NCBI GenBank assembly: GCA_027492735.1
Contig: JAPUEE010000022.1
Location: 1 to 38,783, forward strand
DNA length: 38,783 nucleotides
Origin: Candidatus Saccharimonadota bacterium
Lineage (GTDB): Bacteria > Patescibacteriota > Saccharimonadia > Saccharimonadales > Saccharimonadaceae
Reading direction: 5' to 3'
Shown: positions 1 to 7,606 of the stretch, in pieces
How the letters are laid out: the number at the start of each line of letters is the position of its first letter
Position numbering within the stretch: the first letter of the stretch is position 1
Translations under genes and position numbers: made by a program
Notes under the pieces: generated by a model
Databases searched by the model: none
What the model was told of the DNA's origin: nothing
Seen by the model: the letters and a program-made list of their open reading frames with translations, nothing else

Positions 1-1
1 T

Positions 2-1237
2 GCCACTGGCGCTACCGGACCCAGTGGTCCTTCCGGCCCCCAAGGTCCAACTGGCGTAACAGGCCAAACTGGTGCCACCGGAGCGCAAGGACCAACCGGA
101 ACCCCAGGTACGAATGGTGCAACGGGCGCAACCGGAGCACAAGGTAACCCTGGAACACCCGGCACTAATGGAGCGACAGGAGCCACTGGTCCAAGTGGTC
201 CTAGTGGTGCTCAAGGTTTCACTGGGTCGGTAGGAGCGACGGGAAGTCCTGGCGTAACTACCTGGGCGGGGATTACGGATAAACCTGCGGTGATTGGGGC
301 GGGTGTCACCCAAGCAGCTGCTAGGACTGCCATCGCGGCGGCTCCTGCAACAGGCATCAGCCTTGACAGCACCACCGACTCATCCAACCGCCTTGCCATG
401 ACAGCTGCAGAACGCACCAAGCTACAAAATCTCTCCGGTACAGTATACGTTACAACTGTTGGCGCGACACTACCCGATGGATTGGCCGACGGCACGCTGA
501 TTGCTCGCTACACGGCGTCAGGTCCGGCTACGCCAGTGGTGGCAAATGTGGGTCAAACTGTATCTACCACTGGAGGTACGACTATAGCCGTTGTAACGAC
601 ATCAGCCATCCCAGTCGGCGACGTACTAGCGGTAGCCGTAAACCGCGGCAGCGGTAGTGTCGGACAGACCATGGGGTCGGCAGTAGTAAGTCTGTCAAGC
701 GGCGCGGTAAGCTCGTGGACTCGTGCTTCAGCTAACCGGGCGGCTACGCACGATACAGCCCTTCTGGCTGCTCGTGTAACAACCGAAATCCCCTCTGGCG
801 CAACTATTACTGTCACTACAAGCACGAACAACACCAATCGCGCGGTAGCGATAGTTGCAGGTATACACAACTTGTCATCTGGCACTCCAGACGCAACTTC
901 AGGTGATGATGCAGCTGGACAGGATCGTAGTACCAGTAACGGTACCAATGTCAGCAGTACTACTATAACCGCACCGACGGACGCAGCAACGACAGTCCCT
1001 CATACGTTAGTACTTGGCGCATTCGGTATTAATGGCACGAATGTCTTTAGTCAAGGTGGAGGACAAACCGAAATCGGACAGGCCGCTACCAGTGCAGGGT
1101 CGGCCGATCGCGGCGTAGCATTTGGCTACAAGGTAGTTAGTTCAACTGGCGTCCAGTCTATGACGCTCAATGCTAGCGCTAGCAGCGGCCTGACTGGCGT
1201 GGTCGTGGCCTTGCCAATCGAGCTGGTAGAGGTGTAG
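2..1237 (+). CDS. Collagen-like, phage-tail-style fibre protein (5' truncated by window edge)
   Basis: The frame is open from the first complete codon, so the true start lies upstream; 411 residues are visible. Residues 1 to about 85 are Gly-X-Y triplets rich in Thr, Pro and Ala, the collagen-like pattern. A linker ([13 protein letters not shown]) follows, then a stretch resembling actinobacterial and actinophage minor tail proteins ([16 protein letters not shown]), a short [20 protein letters not shown] block, and a Thr/Ser/Val-rich beta domain of about 240 residues ending in ELVEV. No transmembrane segment or sortase motif is visible at the C terminus. The next gene begins 5 nt after the stop, so the two are very probably co-transcribed. 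A fibre or adhesin role is inferred; the substrate or partner is unknown. GC is higher than in the housekeeping genes, which may mean recent transfer. Confidence 0.75.
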   Translation, partial: ATGATGPSGPSGPQGPTGVTGQTGATGAQGPTGTPGTNGATGATGAQGNPGTPGTNGATGATGPSGPSGAQGFTGSVGATGSPGVTTWAGITDKPAVIGAGVTQAAARTAIAAAPATGISLDSTTDSSNRLAMTAAERTKLQNLSGTVYVTTVGATLPDGLADGTLIARYTASGPATPVVANVGQTVSTTGGTTIAVVTTSAIPVGDVLAVAVNRGSGSVGQTMGSAVVSLSSGAVSSWTRASANRAATHDTALLAARVTTEIPSGATITVTTSTNNTNRAVAIVAGIHNLSSGTPDATSGDDAAGQDRSTSNGTNVSSTTITAPTDAATTVPHTLVLGAFGINGTNVFSQGGGQTEIGQAATSAGSADRGVAFGYKVVSSTGVQSMTLNASASSGLTGVVVALPIELVEV

Positions 1238-1242
1238 GCCTC

Positions 1243-2274
1243 ATGGGAACTCTATCCAACGTCCAATCCTGGCAGGTCAAAGTCTTGAGCGGTGTGTGGC
1301 CTGCTGCAATGTCGATCATGCATAACGGCAGCGAGATCTCTCTCGTGCAAGGCCAGGTGATTGTTTCTGACAATCCAGGTGGCAATGAGGGGCCCAATCC
1401 CGTATGGATTAAGCCGGTGATAGGTATGGGCGGCGGCCCTGAGTCGACGCAGTTTACTCCTATAAATGCTCAGATTGGTCCCATGCTGGCTCGCCGGTCG
1501 TACGACGGCGCTTTGCCTGCAAGCTGGGCGTCATCAGCAGCAGCGAGCGATGTTGCGGCTGGCCGCCACTCATATTGGTCGTGGAAGCCGGACCTGCTGG
1601 CATTTCCGACCAACAACTCGATGAAAACCGCTTTTTCCAACTTCCTCGACACGATACCGGACGGTCATCAGGCGACGATAGTGGCGTGGCACGAGCCGGA
1701 GAACGACATTGGCAATGGCGACTGGACAGTCAACCAGTGGGGCGCTTTGCAGGACGCTGCCGGCACCGTAGTTCGTTCCAAGGGTCGTCCGGAGCTACGC
1801 TTTGGCATCTGCTTTATGGGACCATGGACGTTCGATACACGCTCGCCATACTTTAACTATGATTGGGACAATGCGCTCGATTGGGATCTGATCGACGTCA
1901 TCGGCATCGACCCGTATCGTACGACGGCTGGGTCTACTGTGTCGCTGCAAACCATGCTGACCGTGCGCAACTCCGGCTCTGGCGGCGGCAGCGCGCCGTC
2001 GATGCTTACGCGACTGCAAACGTGGAATAAGCCGGTGGCTATCATGGAGTGGGGCTGTTACAACTCGAGCGAGGCCAGTGCGTCAACATTTATCACCGAT
2101 GCCTACGCCTGGATGTGCTCGTGGAATCAAGCGCATACGACACCCGAGTCTGGCTGGATCGAGTCTGCACTGTGGTTTAACTATACCTTGACAGGCTCGG
2201 ATAACCCGTTAACTGGTATAGAAGTAGACGCTTATGCGGCTATAATTGCTGATAGTAAAATTGCACCAGTCTAA
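1243..2274 (+). CDS. Glycoside-hydrolase-like (TIM-barrel) protein linked to the collagen-like fibre
   Basis: A 343-residue protein. After about 55 N-terminal residues the pattern fits a clan GH-A-type (beta/alpha)8 barrel. VAWHEPEND carries a plausible acid/base Glu after strand 4, DLIDVIGIDPY is typical of strand 6, and KPVAIMEWGCYN carries a plausible nucleophile Glu on strand 7. GWIESALWFNYT fits strand 8. The family assignment comes from these motifs only; no substrate can be named. There is no signal peptide, so secretion by Sec is unlikely, and it starts 5 nt after the collagen-like gene. The pair repeats the layout at 33940-36264 (fibre followed by a second protein), so I infer that it acts as an enzymatic or receptor-binding tip. 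An 11-G tract starts 3 nt past the stop codon. Confidence 0.65.
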   Translation: MGTLSNVQSWQVKVLSGVWPAAMSIMHNGSEISLVQGQVIVSDNPGGNEGPNPVWIKPVIGMGGGPESTQFTPINAQIGPMLARRSYDGALPASWASSAAASDVAAGRHSYWSWKPDLLAFPTNNSMKTAFSNFLDTIPDGHQATIVAWHEPENDIGNGDWTVNQWGALQDAAGTVVRSKGRPELRFGICFMGPWTFDTRSPYFNYDWDNALDWDLIDVIGIDPYRTTAGSTVSLQTMLTVRNSGSGGGSAPSMLTRLQTWNKPVAIMEWGCYNSSEASASTFITDAYAWMCSWNQAHTTPESGWIESALWFNYTLTGSDNPLTGIEVDAYAAIIADSKIAPV

Positions 2275-2277
2275 AGA

Positions 2278-2288
2278 GGGGGGGGGGG
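2278..2288. repeat. Homopolymer G11 tract
   Basis: Eleven consecutive G residues lie directly downstream of the glycoside-hydrolase-like gene. They are followed by AAG and then TATGATATAT, which matches 8 of 10 bases of the word following the second G tract (TATGGTACAT at 33871). No convincing -35 box stands upstream here, so if this was once the same kind of promoter it looks damaged. A tract of this length is expected to slip during replication. Confidence 0.85.
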
Positions 2289-2292
2289 AAGT

Positions 2293-2346
2293 ATGATATA
2301 TGCGGGACAGGGGCGGGGCTTTACAATCGTCGAACTCCTGTCTTAA
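2293..2346 (+). pseudogene. Orphan type IV prepilin leader (truncated pilin gene fragment)
   Basis: An ATG-initiated 17-codon frame encodes MIYAGQGRGFTIVELLS and then a UAA stop. RG|FTIVELL is a textbook class III (prepilin) signal: Gly at -1, Phe at +1, Glu at +5. Where the hydrophobic pilin helix should continue, the frame stops, and no other frame downstream resumes it. The purine run ending in GGGGAAGT before the ATG could serve as a Shine-Dalgarno region. The simplest reading is the broken 5' end of a pilin gene, left by deletion or recombination. A functional 17-residue peptide is possible but less likely. Confidence 0.5.
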
Positions 2347-2605
2347 AAGGCCATACTTTTCATCTGTAAAATATATAACACAGTATAAATATAAAAGTGT
2401 TCTATTTTTTATCAAACGAGCTGGGTTCGATAGGTCCGCCAAAGATTTTTGGGTGAAATCCCTACAGTGTATTGGTGGTCGCTCTACGGTATGGCCTGGG
2501 TGTTGCAAAATATAACTTCTTGTAGGACATAACAGCTTATTTAAAGCACATATTCACGGTGTTAGATTCGACGAGGTTCTCGAGAGTAGACAAGCGGTGC
2601 GCTAG

Positions 2606-2635
2606 TTAGATGTACTAAAGCAATCCCGATATAAA
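2606..2635 (+). promoter_or_regulatory. Candidate promoter for the hairpin-rich region
   Basis: TTAGAT (2606-2611) and TATAAA (2630-2635) are separated by 18 bp, predicting a start near 2642, just before a chain of hairpins. Both boxes are imperfect, so support is weak. Confidence 0.3.
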
Positions 2636-2640
2636 AACTG

Positions 2641-2790
2641 AGAAGATCAGAAACGCTTCTGCCCGGGGCGGAGTTTTCATTCCCCGCAGGCCCCTCTTGG
2701 CACCAAAGGGGAGGCCTCATCGAGAATATCTCGATGAGGTAAAGAAAACCCGCCTCTTTGGATTTCTCCGGTTGGGGCGGGATAAAACTG
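2641..2790 (+). ncRNA. Candidate structured RNA, five consecutive hairpins, no known family
   Basis: This gene-free stretch holds stems in series: AGAAG/CTTCT (2641-2660), GGGG/CCCC (about 2665-2685), GGCCCCTCTTGG with CCAAAGGGGAGGCC (2689-2716), a perfect 11-bp inverted repeat CCTCATCGAGA-ATA-TCTCGATGAGG (2715-2739), and CCCGCC/GGCGGG (2749-2781). The last stem is followed on the opposite strand by TTTTCTTT, so it could also terminate (-) strand transcription; strand is therefore uncertain. I do not recognise a known RNA family here. Transcription itself is inferred. Confidence 0.35.
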
Positions 2791-2835
2791 TCTAAGCTAA
2801 AGTTTTTTACGTTCCTTAGATACCTTCGTAGTAAA

Positions 2836-3120
2836 TGTGGAACTGTGATAGCTTTGAGGTCTGTTGGCCTCTGCTAGATGAACTGTTGTTCATTGCGTAT
2901 ATGATTATAGCAAACTTGGTCAACAAAGTCAAGTCTCAGCACTTAAACCCTTTATATCACAGACGGTATATTTTACGTGAAATATGGCGAAAAAAATGGT
3001 GGAAAACTAGGGATAACTTCAAAATTACAGGGGTGATAATGAACGACTACGATCGAAGATACAGTGAAATTTTATGTGGAAAACTTGCGCTTAATTGTGG
3101 ATGTAGAGCCTAGGGATAAC
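2836..3120 (+). other. Gene-free AT-rich region with DnaA-box-like words and a repeated 11-mer
   Basis: Four similar words lie in one orientation: TGTGGAACT (2836), GGTGGAAAA (2998), TGTGGAAAA (3076, the complement of TTTTCCACA, which fits the DnaA-box consensus TTWTNCACA) and TGTGGATGT (3097). CTAGGGATAAC occurs exactly twice (3008-3018 and 3110-3120). The surrounding sequence is AT-rich and holds no credible gene. This could be part of a replication origin or another DnaA-regulated site, but there is no dnaA or dnaN in the window and the boxes are imperfect. Confidence 0.25.
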
Positions 3121-3146
3121 AAAAAAAGCCGCTAGTAATAGCGACT
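3118..3146 (-). terminator. Rho-independent terminator of tRNA-Val
   Basis: Read on the (-) strand, GTCGCTA-TTAC-TAGCGGC forms a 7-bp stem followed directly by seven T residues, 14 nt past the end of the tRNA. Confidence 0.85.
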
Positions 3147-3159
3147 TTTCAAATAAGTT

Positions 3160-3236
3160 TGGTGGGTCGACAGGGGCTCGAACCCCGGACCTCGTCCACG
3201 TCAAGGACGCGCTCTAGCCAACTGAGCTACCGACCC
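3160..3236 (-). tRNA. tRNA-Val (anticodon GAC)
   Basis: A 77-nt cloverleaf on the (-) strand: acceptor GGGTCGG/TCGACCC, D arm GCTC...GAGC, anticodon stem CGTCC/GGACG around TTGACGT (anticodon GAC), T arm with GTTCGAGC, discriminator A, and CCA encoded in the DNA. It is transcribed away from thrS and has its own terminator. Confidence 0.95.
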
Positions 3237-3271
3237 ACAGTGTCACTAGTATATCAAACTTTTTTACAAAA

Positions 3272-3280
3272 TGGTAGAAT
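3272..3280 (+). promoter_or_regulatory. thrS promoter, extended -10 (TGGTAGAAT)
   Basis: TGG followed by TAGAAT is an extended -10 element with no clear -35 box. The predicted start is near 3287, giving a leader of about 15 nt that contains AAAGGAG before the ATG. The same TGGTANAAT form recurs before other genes in the window. Confidence 0.6.
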
Positions 3281-3301
3281 AGAGACAAGTGAAAGGAGAA
3301 T

Positions 3302-5143
3302 ATGGACAAAGATACGTTGTTTGCGATGCGACATAGTCTCGCGCATATCATGGCTGCAGCAGTAAAGAGGCTCTGGCCCGAGGTGAAGCTGGGCGTAGGC
3401 CCGGTGGTTGAACATGGCTTTTATTATGATATTGATTTGGGTGAGACCAAGATATCCGAGGAGGATTTCCCAAAGATCGAAGCCACAATGCGCGAGATTA
3501 TCGCAGAGAATCAAGATTTTGTCCGTAGTGATAAGTCGATAGACGAGGCTATTGATTGGGCTAGCCAATCGAATCAGCCCTATAAAACAGAGCTTTTGAA
3601 CGATCTAAAACGTGCCGGTACTACTGTGGCAAAAGATTTGGATGTAGAAGAGCTGGGTCTAGACTCGGGCGATGGATCCAAAGTAGAGTCGGTATCATTC
3701 TATACGAATGGTGATTTTACAGACCTCTGTCGCGGTCCGCACCTTGCGAATACGAGTGAGGTGGGCGCATTCAAACTCATGCGCGTAGCAGGGGCGTACT
3801 GGCGAGGTAAAGAGACTAATCCGCAAATGCAGCGATTGTACGGCGTAGCGTTTGCTACTCGAGAGGAACTTGATCAGTACCTAGCAATGCTCGAAGAAGC
3901 TAAAAAACGCGATCATCGCAAACTAGGTCGGGAACTAGATTTGTTCGTGGTTAGTGAGCTAGTCGGTGCTGGATTGCCAATGTTTACTCCACGTGGCACA
4001 GTGTTACGCGAAGAACTATCTCGTTATTCCAACGAACTACGCGAACGCTATGGATTCCAAAAAGTCTGGACACCACATATTACGAAACATGAACTATACA
4101 AAAAATCTGGTCACTGGGATAAATTTGGTGAAGAGCTTTTCCTCGTCAAATCGCAGGAGACGAGTGATCAATTTGTTATGAAACCAATGAATTGTCCTCA
4201 TCACACGAGGATTTATAGCTCTCAGAGTCGCAGTTATCGAGACTTGCCGGTCCGATATTTAGAAACTACCACTGATTATCGTGATGAAAAATCTGGCGAG
4301 CTCGGCGGTCTATCGAGAGTCCGCGCACTCACGCAGGATGATAGCCATGTTTTCTGTCGACACGATCAGATCGAGACCGAGATTGAAAATCTGCTGACGG
4401 CAGCTGGTGATCTCTATCGAACAGTTGCTATGAAATTACGTGTACGACTCAGCTATCGTGATGATTCGGATGCATATCTAGGAGACGTCTCTCTCTGGGA
4501 AAGTGCACAAACACAGTTAAAGAATGCAGTCGAAAAAGCTGGTTTGGAATTCTTTGAACAGACGGGCGAAGCTGCTTTTTACGGGCCAAAGATCGACTTT
4601 ATGGCTACCGATGCTATAGGTCGCGAACACCAAGTAGCTACAGTGCAGCTCGATTTCGTACAGCCTGAACGTTTTGAGCTGGAATATTCTGCTGAGGGTG
4701 GTCAGATTGAGCGTCCTGTAATGATCCATTCCGCGTTACTCGGATCCATCGAACGCTTCCTGAGTGTATTCATTGAGCATACGGCTGGTCGATTTCCGAT
4801 CTGGTGCGCTCCAGAACAGCTACGTATTATCAAGGTGAAAGACGACCCGACAATCGATGCTTTTGCTGAACAGGTAGTAGATTTGGCAAAAGAGTATGGT
4901 GTACGTGCTACTCTGGATGACAGCAATAACTCAGTAGGCAAAAAGATTCGCAATGCCGAAGTCTGGAAAGTGCCGTATTCGGTCGTAGTGGGTGAAAAAG
5001 AAGCAACGAGCGGGCAACTCCCTCTACGTGTTCGAGCTGACCTTGCGGTAGAGGGCCGTTCTGATGCAGAATTCGAACCAGAACAGCTAGTTAAATCGAT
5101 CGCCAATGAATCACGATCGCGAGTTGCTAAATCTTCGCTGTAA
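3302..5143 (+). CDS. thrS: Threonyl-tRNA synthetase lacking the TGS domain
   Basis: ThrRS charges tRNA-Thr in the cytoplasm. The 613-residue protein starts directly in the editing domain (HSLAH, His11 and His15; CRGPH, Cys143 and His147) and lacks the roughly 60-residue N-terminal TGS domain found in E. coli ThrRS (642 aa). The class II catalytic core follows: zinc ligands Cys298 (MNCPHH), His in DDSHVFC and His in MIHSALLG; motif 2 around YRDEKSGELGGLSRVR; motif 3 LLGSIERF; then the anticodon-binding domain. The usual MNCPGH reads MNCPHH here. AAAGGAG stands just before the ATG, and an in-frame upstream extension would run into the promoter, so the short N terminus looks real. It heads a tight operon with the next three genes. 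Confidence 0.97.
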   Translation: MDKDTLFAMRHSLAHIMAAAVKRLWPEVKLGVGPVVEHGFYYDIDLGETKISEEDFPKIEATMREIIAENQDFVRSDKSIDEAIDWASQSNQPYKTELLNDLKRAGTTVAKDLDVEELGLDSGDGSKVESVSFYTNGDFTDLCRGPHLANTSEVGAFKLMRVAGAYWRGKETNPQMQRLYGVAFATREELDQYLAMLEEAKKRDHRKLGRELDLFVVSELVGAGLPMFTPRGTVLREELSRYSNELRERYGFQKVWTPHITKHELYKKSGHWDKFGEELFLVKSQETSDQFVMKPMNCPHHTRIYSSQSRSYRDLPVRYLETTTDYRDEKSGELGGLSRVRALTQDDSHVFCRHDQIETEIENLLTAAGDLYRTVAMKLRVRLSYRDDSDAYLGDVSLWESAQTQLKNAVEKAGLEFFEQTGEAAFYGPKIDFMATDAIGREHQVATVQLDFVQPERFELEYSAEGGQIERPVMIHSALLGSIERFLSVFIEHTAGRFPIWCAPEQLRIIKVKDDPTIDAFAEQVVDLAKEYGVRATLDDSNNSVGKKIRNAEVWKVPYSVVVGEKEATSGQLPLRVRADLAVEGRSDAEFEPEQLVKSIANESRSRVAKSSL

Positions 5144-5146
5144 ACT

Positions 5147-5749
5147 ATGAAAAAACCGATCATTGCTCTGGATATTGACGATGTCTTGTCGCACACGGCG
5201 CAGACTATCATAAATTATGGCAATGAAAAATGGGGACATGAGCATACGCTCGATGACTTTAACGAGCGTATGTCGGAGATGTGGCGAGTCGATGCGGATG
5301 AGGCTCATAGACGTTGGAATGAGTTCATGCACTCAGGGAATTTTGAAACACTTAACCCTATTATCGAAGCCCGCCAGGCATTAGAAAAGCTGCAGTCACG
5401 GTATACTCTCATAGCCGTCACGTCACGTCGGGAGAGTCTACTAGATATTACCGAGCGATGGATCGATAGGAATTATCCGAATCTTATTACCGAAGTCTAT
5501 AGTGCGGGTATTTACGGGCGCGATCTACCTGACGCACATCTTTTGACGAAAGCCGACAAGCTGCTATCGCTAGGCGCTAACTTTCTGATTGATGATCAGC
5601 CGAAACATTGCATTGGCGCTAGTGCGGCGGGGATCCAGTCGATATTATTTGGTGGATATCCATGGCAAACAGCGGTTACTATGCCGGAGCAAGTTGTTAC
5701 CTGTGATAGTTGGCGAGCAGTAACGCGTTATTTTGAGGTGATAGAATGA
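5147..5749 (+). CDS. 5'(3')-deoxyribonucleotidase-like HAD phosphatase (NT5C family)
   Basis: A 200-residue HAD-superfamily protein, probably dephosphorylating nucleoside monophosphates in the cytoplasm. All HAD motifs are visible: LDIDDVL near residues 8-14 (nucleophile and general-acid Asp), the Thr-Ser of AVTSRRE (motif II), Lys in LLTKADK (motif III) and FLIDDQP (motif IV). The long helical insert between motif I and motif II matches the NT5C cap. It starts 3 nt after the thrS stop and overlaps the next gene by 4 nt (ATGA), so translation is likely coupled. The exact substrate is not decided by the sequence. Confidence 0.8.
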   Translation: MKKPIIALDIDDVLSHTAQTIINYGNEKWGHEHTLDDFNERMSEMWRVDADEAHRRWNEFMHSGNFETLNPIIEARQALEKLQSRYTLIAVTSRRESLLDITERWIDRNYPNLITEVYSAGIYGRDLPDAHLLTKADKLLSLGANFLIDDQPKHCIGASAAGIQSILFGGYPWQTAVTMPEQVVTCDSWRAVTRYFEVIE

Positions 5750-6060
5750 CAGGATCTGATTTCCGCGAGCGCGTCTATGAACTAGTGGCACAGATTCCAG
5801 AAGGCCGGGTTATGACGTACGGTGATATTGCGGTACTATCTGGTCATGCTCACGCTGCTCGGATAGTGGGAGGTATTGCTCACTTTGGACCATCCGATTT
5901 ACCCTGGCATAGGGTGGTGAATAGGTTTGGCGGACTGGCTTCTGGCTATTACGATGGAAAACATGGCCATCAGTTAGCGTTAGAGGCTGAAGGTTTCGAG
6001 GTCAAAGATTTCCAGATAGTTGACTTTGAGGAGCGTCGATGGCTGCCAGATACCCGTTGA
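5746..6060 (+). CDS. Alkyltransferase-like protein (ATL), MGMT relative without the active cysteine
   Basis: A 104-residue protein with the DNA-binding fold of O6-methylguanine-DNA methyltransferase: GRVMTYGDIA, the helix HAARIVGG with its arginine finger, and PWHRVVN. In methyltransferases this site reads PCHRV; here Trp replaces the alkyl-accepting Cys, the hallmark of ATL proteins (YbaZ, Atl1), which bind O6-alkylguanine and flag it for nucleotide excision repair rather than repairing it. Its start overlaps the nucleotidase stop (ATGA), and miaA begins 22 nt before its stop. The repair role is family knowledge. Confidence 0.88.
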   Translation: MTGSDFRERVYELVAQIPEGRVMTYGDIAVLSGHAHAARIVGGIAHFGPSDLPWHRVVNRFGGLASGYYDGKHGHQLALEAEGFEVKDFQIVDFEERRWLPDTR

Positions 6061-6911
6061 TCGTTATTGTTGGTCCAACAGCTAGTGGCAAGTCTGGTTT
6101 GGCAATACGACTCGCAAAGGAGTTCGGCGGTGAGGTAGTTAGCGCTGATTCCCGGACCATTTATCGGGGTATGACGATAGGTACAGCCAAGCCAACGATA
6201 GAGGAAATGGATGGAGTGCCACATCATTTGATTGATGTCGTTGATCCTGATGAAGAGTTTACGTTGTGGAATTTTCAACAACTTGCTAAACAAAAAATAG
6301 CTGATATCTGTCATCGAGGCAATGTGCCGTTTCTCGTCGGCGGTTCGGGTTTGTACGTTGATAGTATTGTGTTTGATTATGAAATCACCCCACAATCAAT
6401 AGATCATGGTGTGCGCAAAGAATTACAAGAAAAGACTATCGATGATCTGATAATGATGATAAAAAAACAACAATTAGAAGTACCGTCTAATGATAAAAAC
6501 AAGCGTCATTTAATCCGAGTGCTAGAGCAGGGCCGGGTCAATCGAAAGCGCCTAACACAACCAGTAGATAATGCTATCGTTGTTGGAATAACAACAGATA
6601 AAGAAATACTAGAGACGAGAATTCGATTGCGGGCTGAGGAGATGATAGCGGCAGGACTCATAGAGGAGGTGCAGAATTTGATAGCTGCCTATGGAGATCA
6701 GCTGATCTTTCATAGTAATTCGTATGGCGAAGTCCAAAAGTTTTTACGTGGTGAAATTACCACCCAGCAGCAACTGATTGATCGCATCATAACAGTCGAT
6801 AGGCAACTCGTTAAAAAACAGCTGACCTGGTTCAGACGCAATGACTATATTGCATGGTTACCTCTTGACCAGTCATATGACTATATTGCAAATATTCTGC
6901 GTCAGTCTTGA
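6039..6911 (+). CDS. miaA: tRNA dimethylallyltransferase
   Basis: MiaA adds dimethylallyl to N6 of A37 in tRNAs that read codons starting with U. The 290-residue protein has the P loop IVGPTASGKS (residues 10-19), the Asp-containing VSADSRTIYRGMTIGTAKPT block, VPHHLID, and FLVGGSGLYVDS, all in family order; length is near the usual 300. The start lies inside the preceding ATL gene (22-nt overlap). No second MiaA-pathway gene (miaB) is in the window. Saccharibacteria generally lack isoprenoid synthesis, so the DMAPP donor may come from the host; that is inference. Confidence 0.96.
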   Translation: MAARYPLIVIVGPTASGKSGLAIRLAKEFGGEVVSADSRTIYRGMTIGTAKPTIEEMDGVPHHLIDVVDPDEEFTLWNFQQLAKQKIADICHRGNVPFLVGGSGLYVDSIVFDYEITPQSIDHGVRKELQEKTIDDLIMMIKKQQLEVPSNDKNKRHLIRVLEQGRVNRKRLTQPVDNAIVVGITTDKEILETRIRLRAEEMIAAGLIEEVQNLIAAYGDQLIFHSNSYGEVQKFLRGEITTQQQLIDRIITVDRQLVKKQLTWFRRNDYIAWLPLDQSYDYIANILRQS

Positions 6912-6941
6912 ATACAAAAATTCTTATAATCGGTTGCAGTG

Positions 6942-6950
6942 TGATATAAT
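6942..6950 (+). promoter_or_regulatory. Extended -10 promoter (TGATATAAT)
   Basis: TGA plus a perfect TATAAT (6945-6950) lies 20 nt before the ATG of the winged-helix gene; TTCTTA at 6921-6926 is a weak -35. The predicted start is near 6957, and GAGGAAAAAC supplies a ribosome-binding site. Confidence 0.6.
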
Positions 6951-6970
6951 ATTTAACAGAGGAAAAACGC

Positions 6971-7591
6971 ATGATAGACTCATTATTTGGTTCAAAAACA
7001 CGTATCAAGTTACTTAATCTGTTTCTAAACAATACAGGCAGGGCCTTTTATGTTCGGGAGATCACTCGCGACATCGGAGAGCAGATTAACAGTGTTCGCC
7101 GTGAACTGGCTAATTTGGTGAGCGTGGGCATAATAAAAGGTGACACCGTCGATAATAAATTATATTATGAAGTCGACACTGGCTATAAATTCTACGAGCC
7201 GCTAAAAACGATGTTTTCTAATGACCAGGCCGTTGCTAGCGATACCAAAGTATCGGTCAAGGCTTGGGCAAAGAAACTTACGGCTCTCGGTGATGTCAAG
7301 CTAGCAGTTTTCGCGGGTAAGTTAGTCCATGGTTCGGACAGCGATATCGATGTGTTGATTGCTGGAGATGATATTAGTACGATAAAGCTAAAGAATCTCA
7401 TGAAATCTCTTGAACGCGAGAATGGAACTAGCTTGTCCTATACCGCTATGAGTTTTAATGATTTTTATTATCGACTGAGTGTAAAAGATCGTTTTATTAC
7501 TGATTTGCTCAATTGCAAAAAGGAGATCGTGATAGACGCACAAGATTTACTATCTGCGGATACGTCTCATAAAGATTCGGATAATAGGTAA
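6971..7591 (+). CDS. Winged-helix protein with nucleotidyltransferase-fold domain
   Basis: A 206-residue protein. Residues 1-75 form a winged helix (GSKTRIKLLNLFLNN, YVREITRDIGEQINSVRRELANLVSVGII with a recognition helix and wing). Residues from about 95 on carry a small nucleotidyltransferase core: LAVFAGKLVHGSDSDIDVLIAG matches the G-S-x-D-x-D signature of MNT-type (minimal) nucleotidyltransferases. It could be a DNA-binding regulator or the NTase half of a MNT/HEPN-type pair, but no HEPN partner is next to it. It has its own promoter and precedes the MBL-fold gene by 15 nt, so the two probably form one transcript. Confidence 0.65.
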   Translation: MIDSLFGSKTRIKLLNLFLNNTGRAFYVREITRDIGEQINSVRRELANLVSVGIIKGDTVDNKLYYEVDTGYKFYEPLKTMFSNDQAVASDTKVSVKAWAKKLTALGDVKLAVFAGKLVHGSDSDIDVLIAGDDISTIKLKNLMKSLERENGTSLSYTAMSFNDFYYRLSVKDRFITDLLNCKKEIVIDAQDLLSADTSHKDSDNR

Positions 7592-7606
7592 AAGAAAGGC
7601 TAATAA

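Noticed and set aside
1-260. CRISPR or tandem DNA repeat
   Set aside because: The periodicity is the codon pattern of Gly-X-Y triplets; there are no constant repeats with unique spacers.
553-948. 131-codon open frame on the (-) strand
   Set aside because: It is antisense to the collagen-like gene, has no motif, and arises from that gene's repetitive Thr/Val codons.
2300-2515. 71-codon frame after the G tract
   Set aside because: No family resemblance, unusual composition, and it overlaps the prepilin leader in another frame.
3008-3018. TAGGGATAA core resembling a homing endonuclease (I-SceI) site
   Set aside because: The 9-bp match is too short to mean anything; kept only as part of the exact 11-mer repeat.
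2835-3113. 92-codon frame in the DnaA-box-like region
   Set aside because: Random-looking composition, no ribosome-binding site and no recognisable domain.
5746-6060. Active O6-methylguanine methyltransferase (ogt)
   Set aside because: The acceptor Cys is replaced by Trp (PWHRV), so it is an alkyltransferase-like protein.
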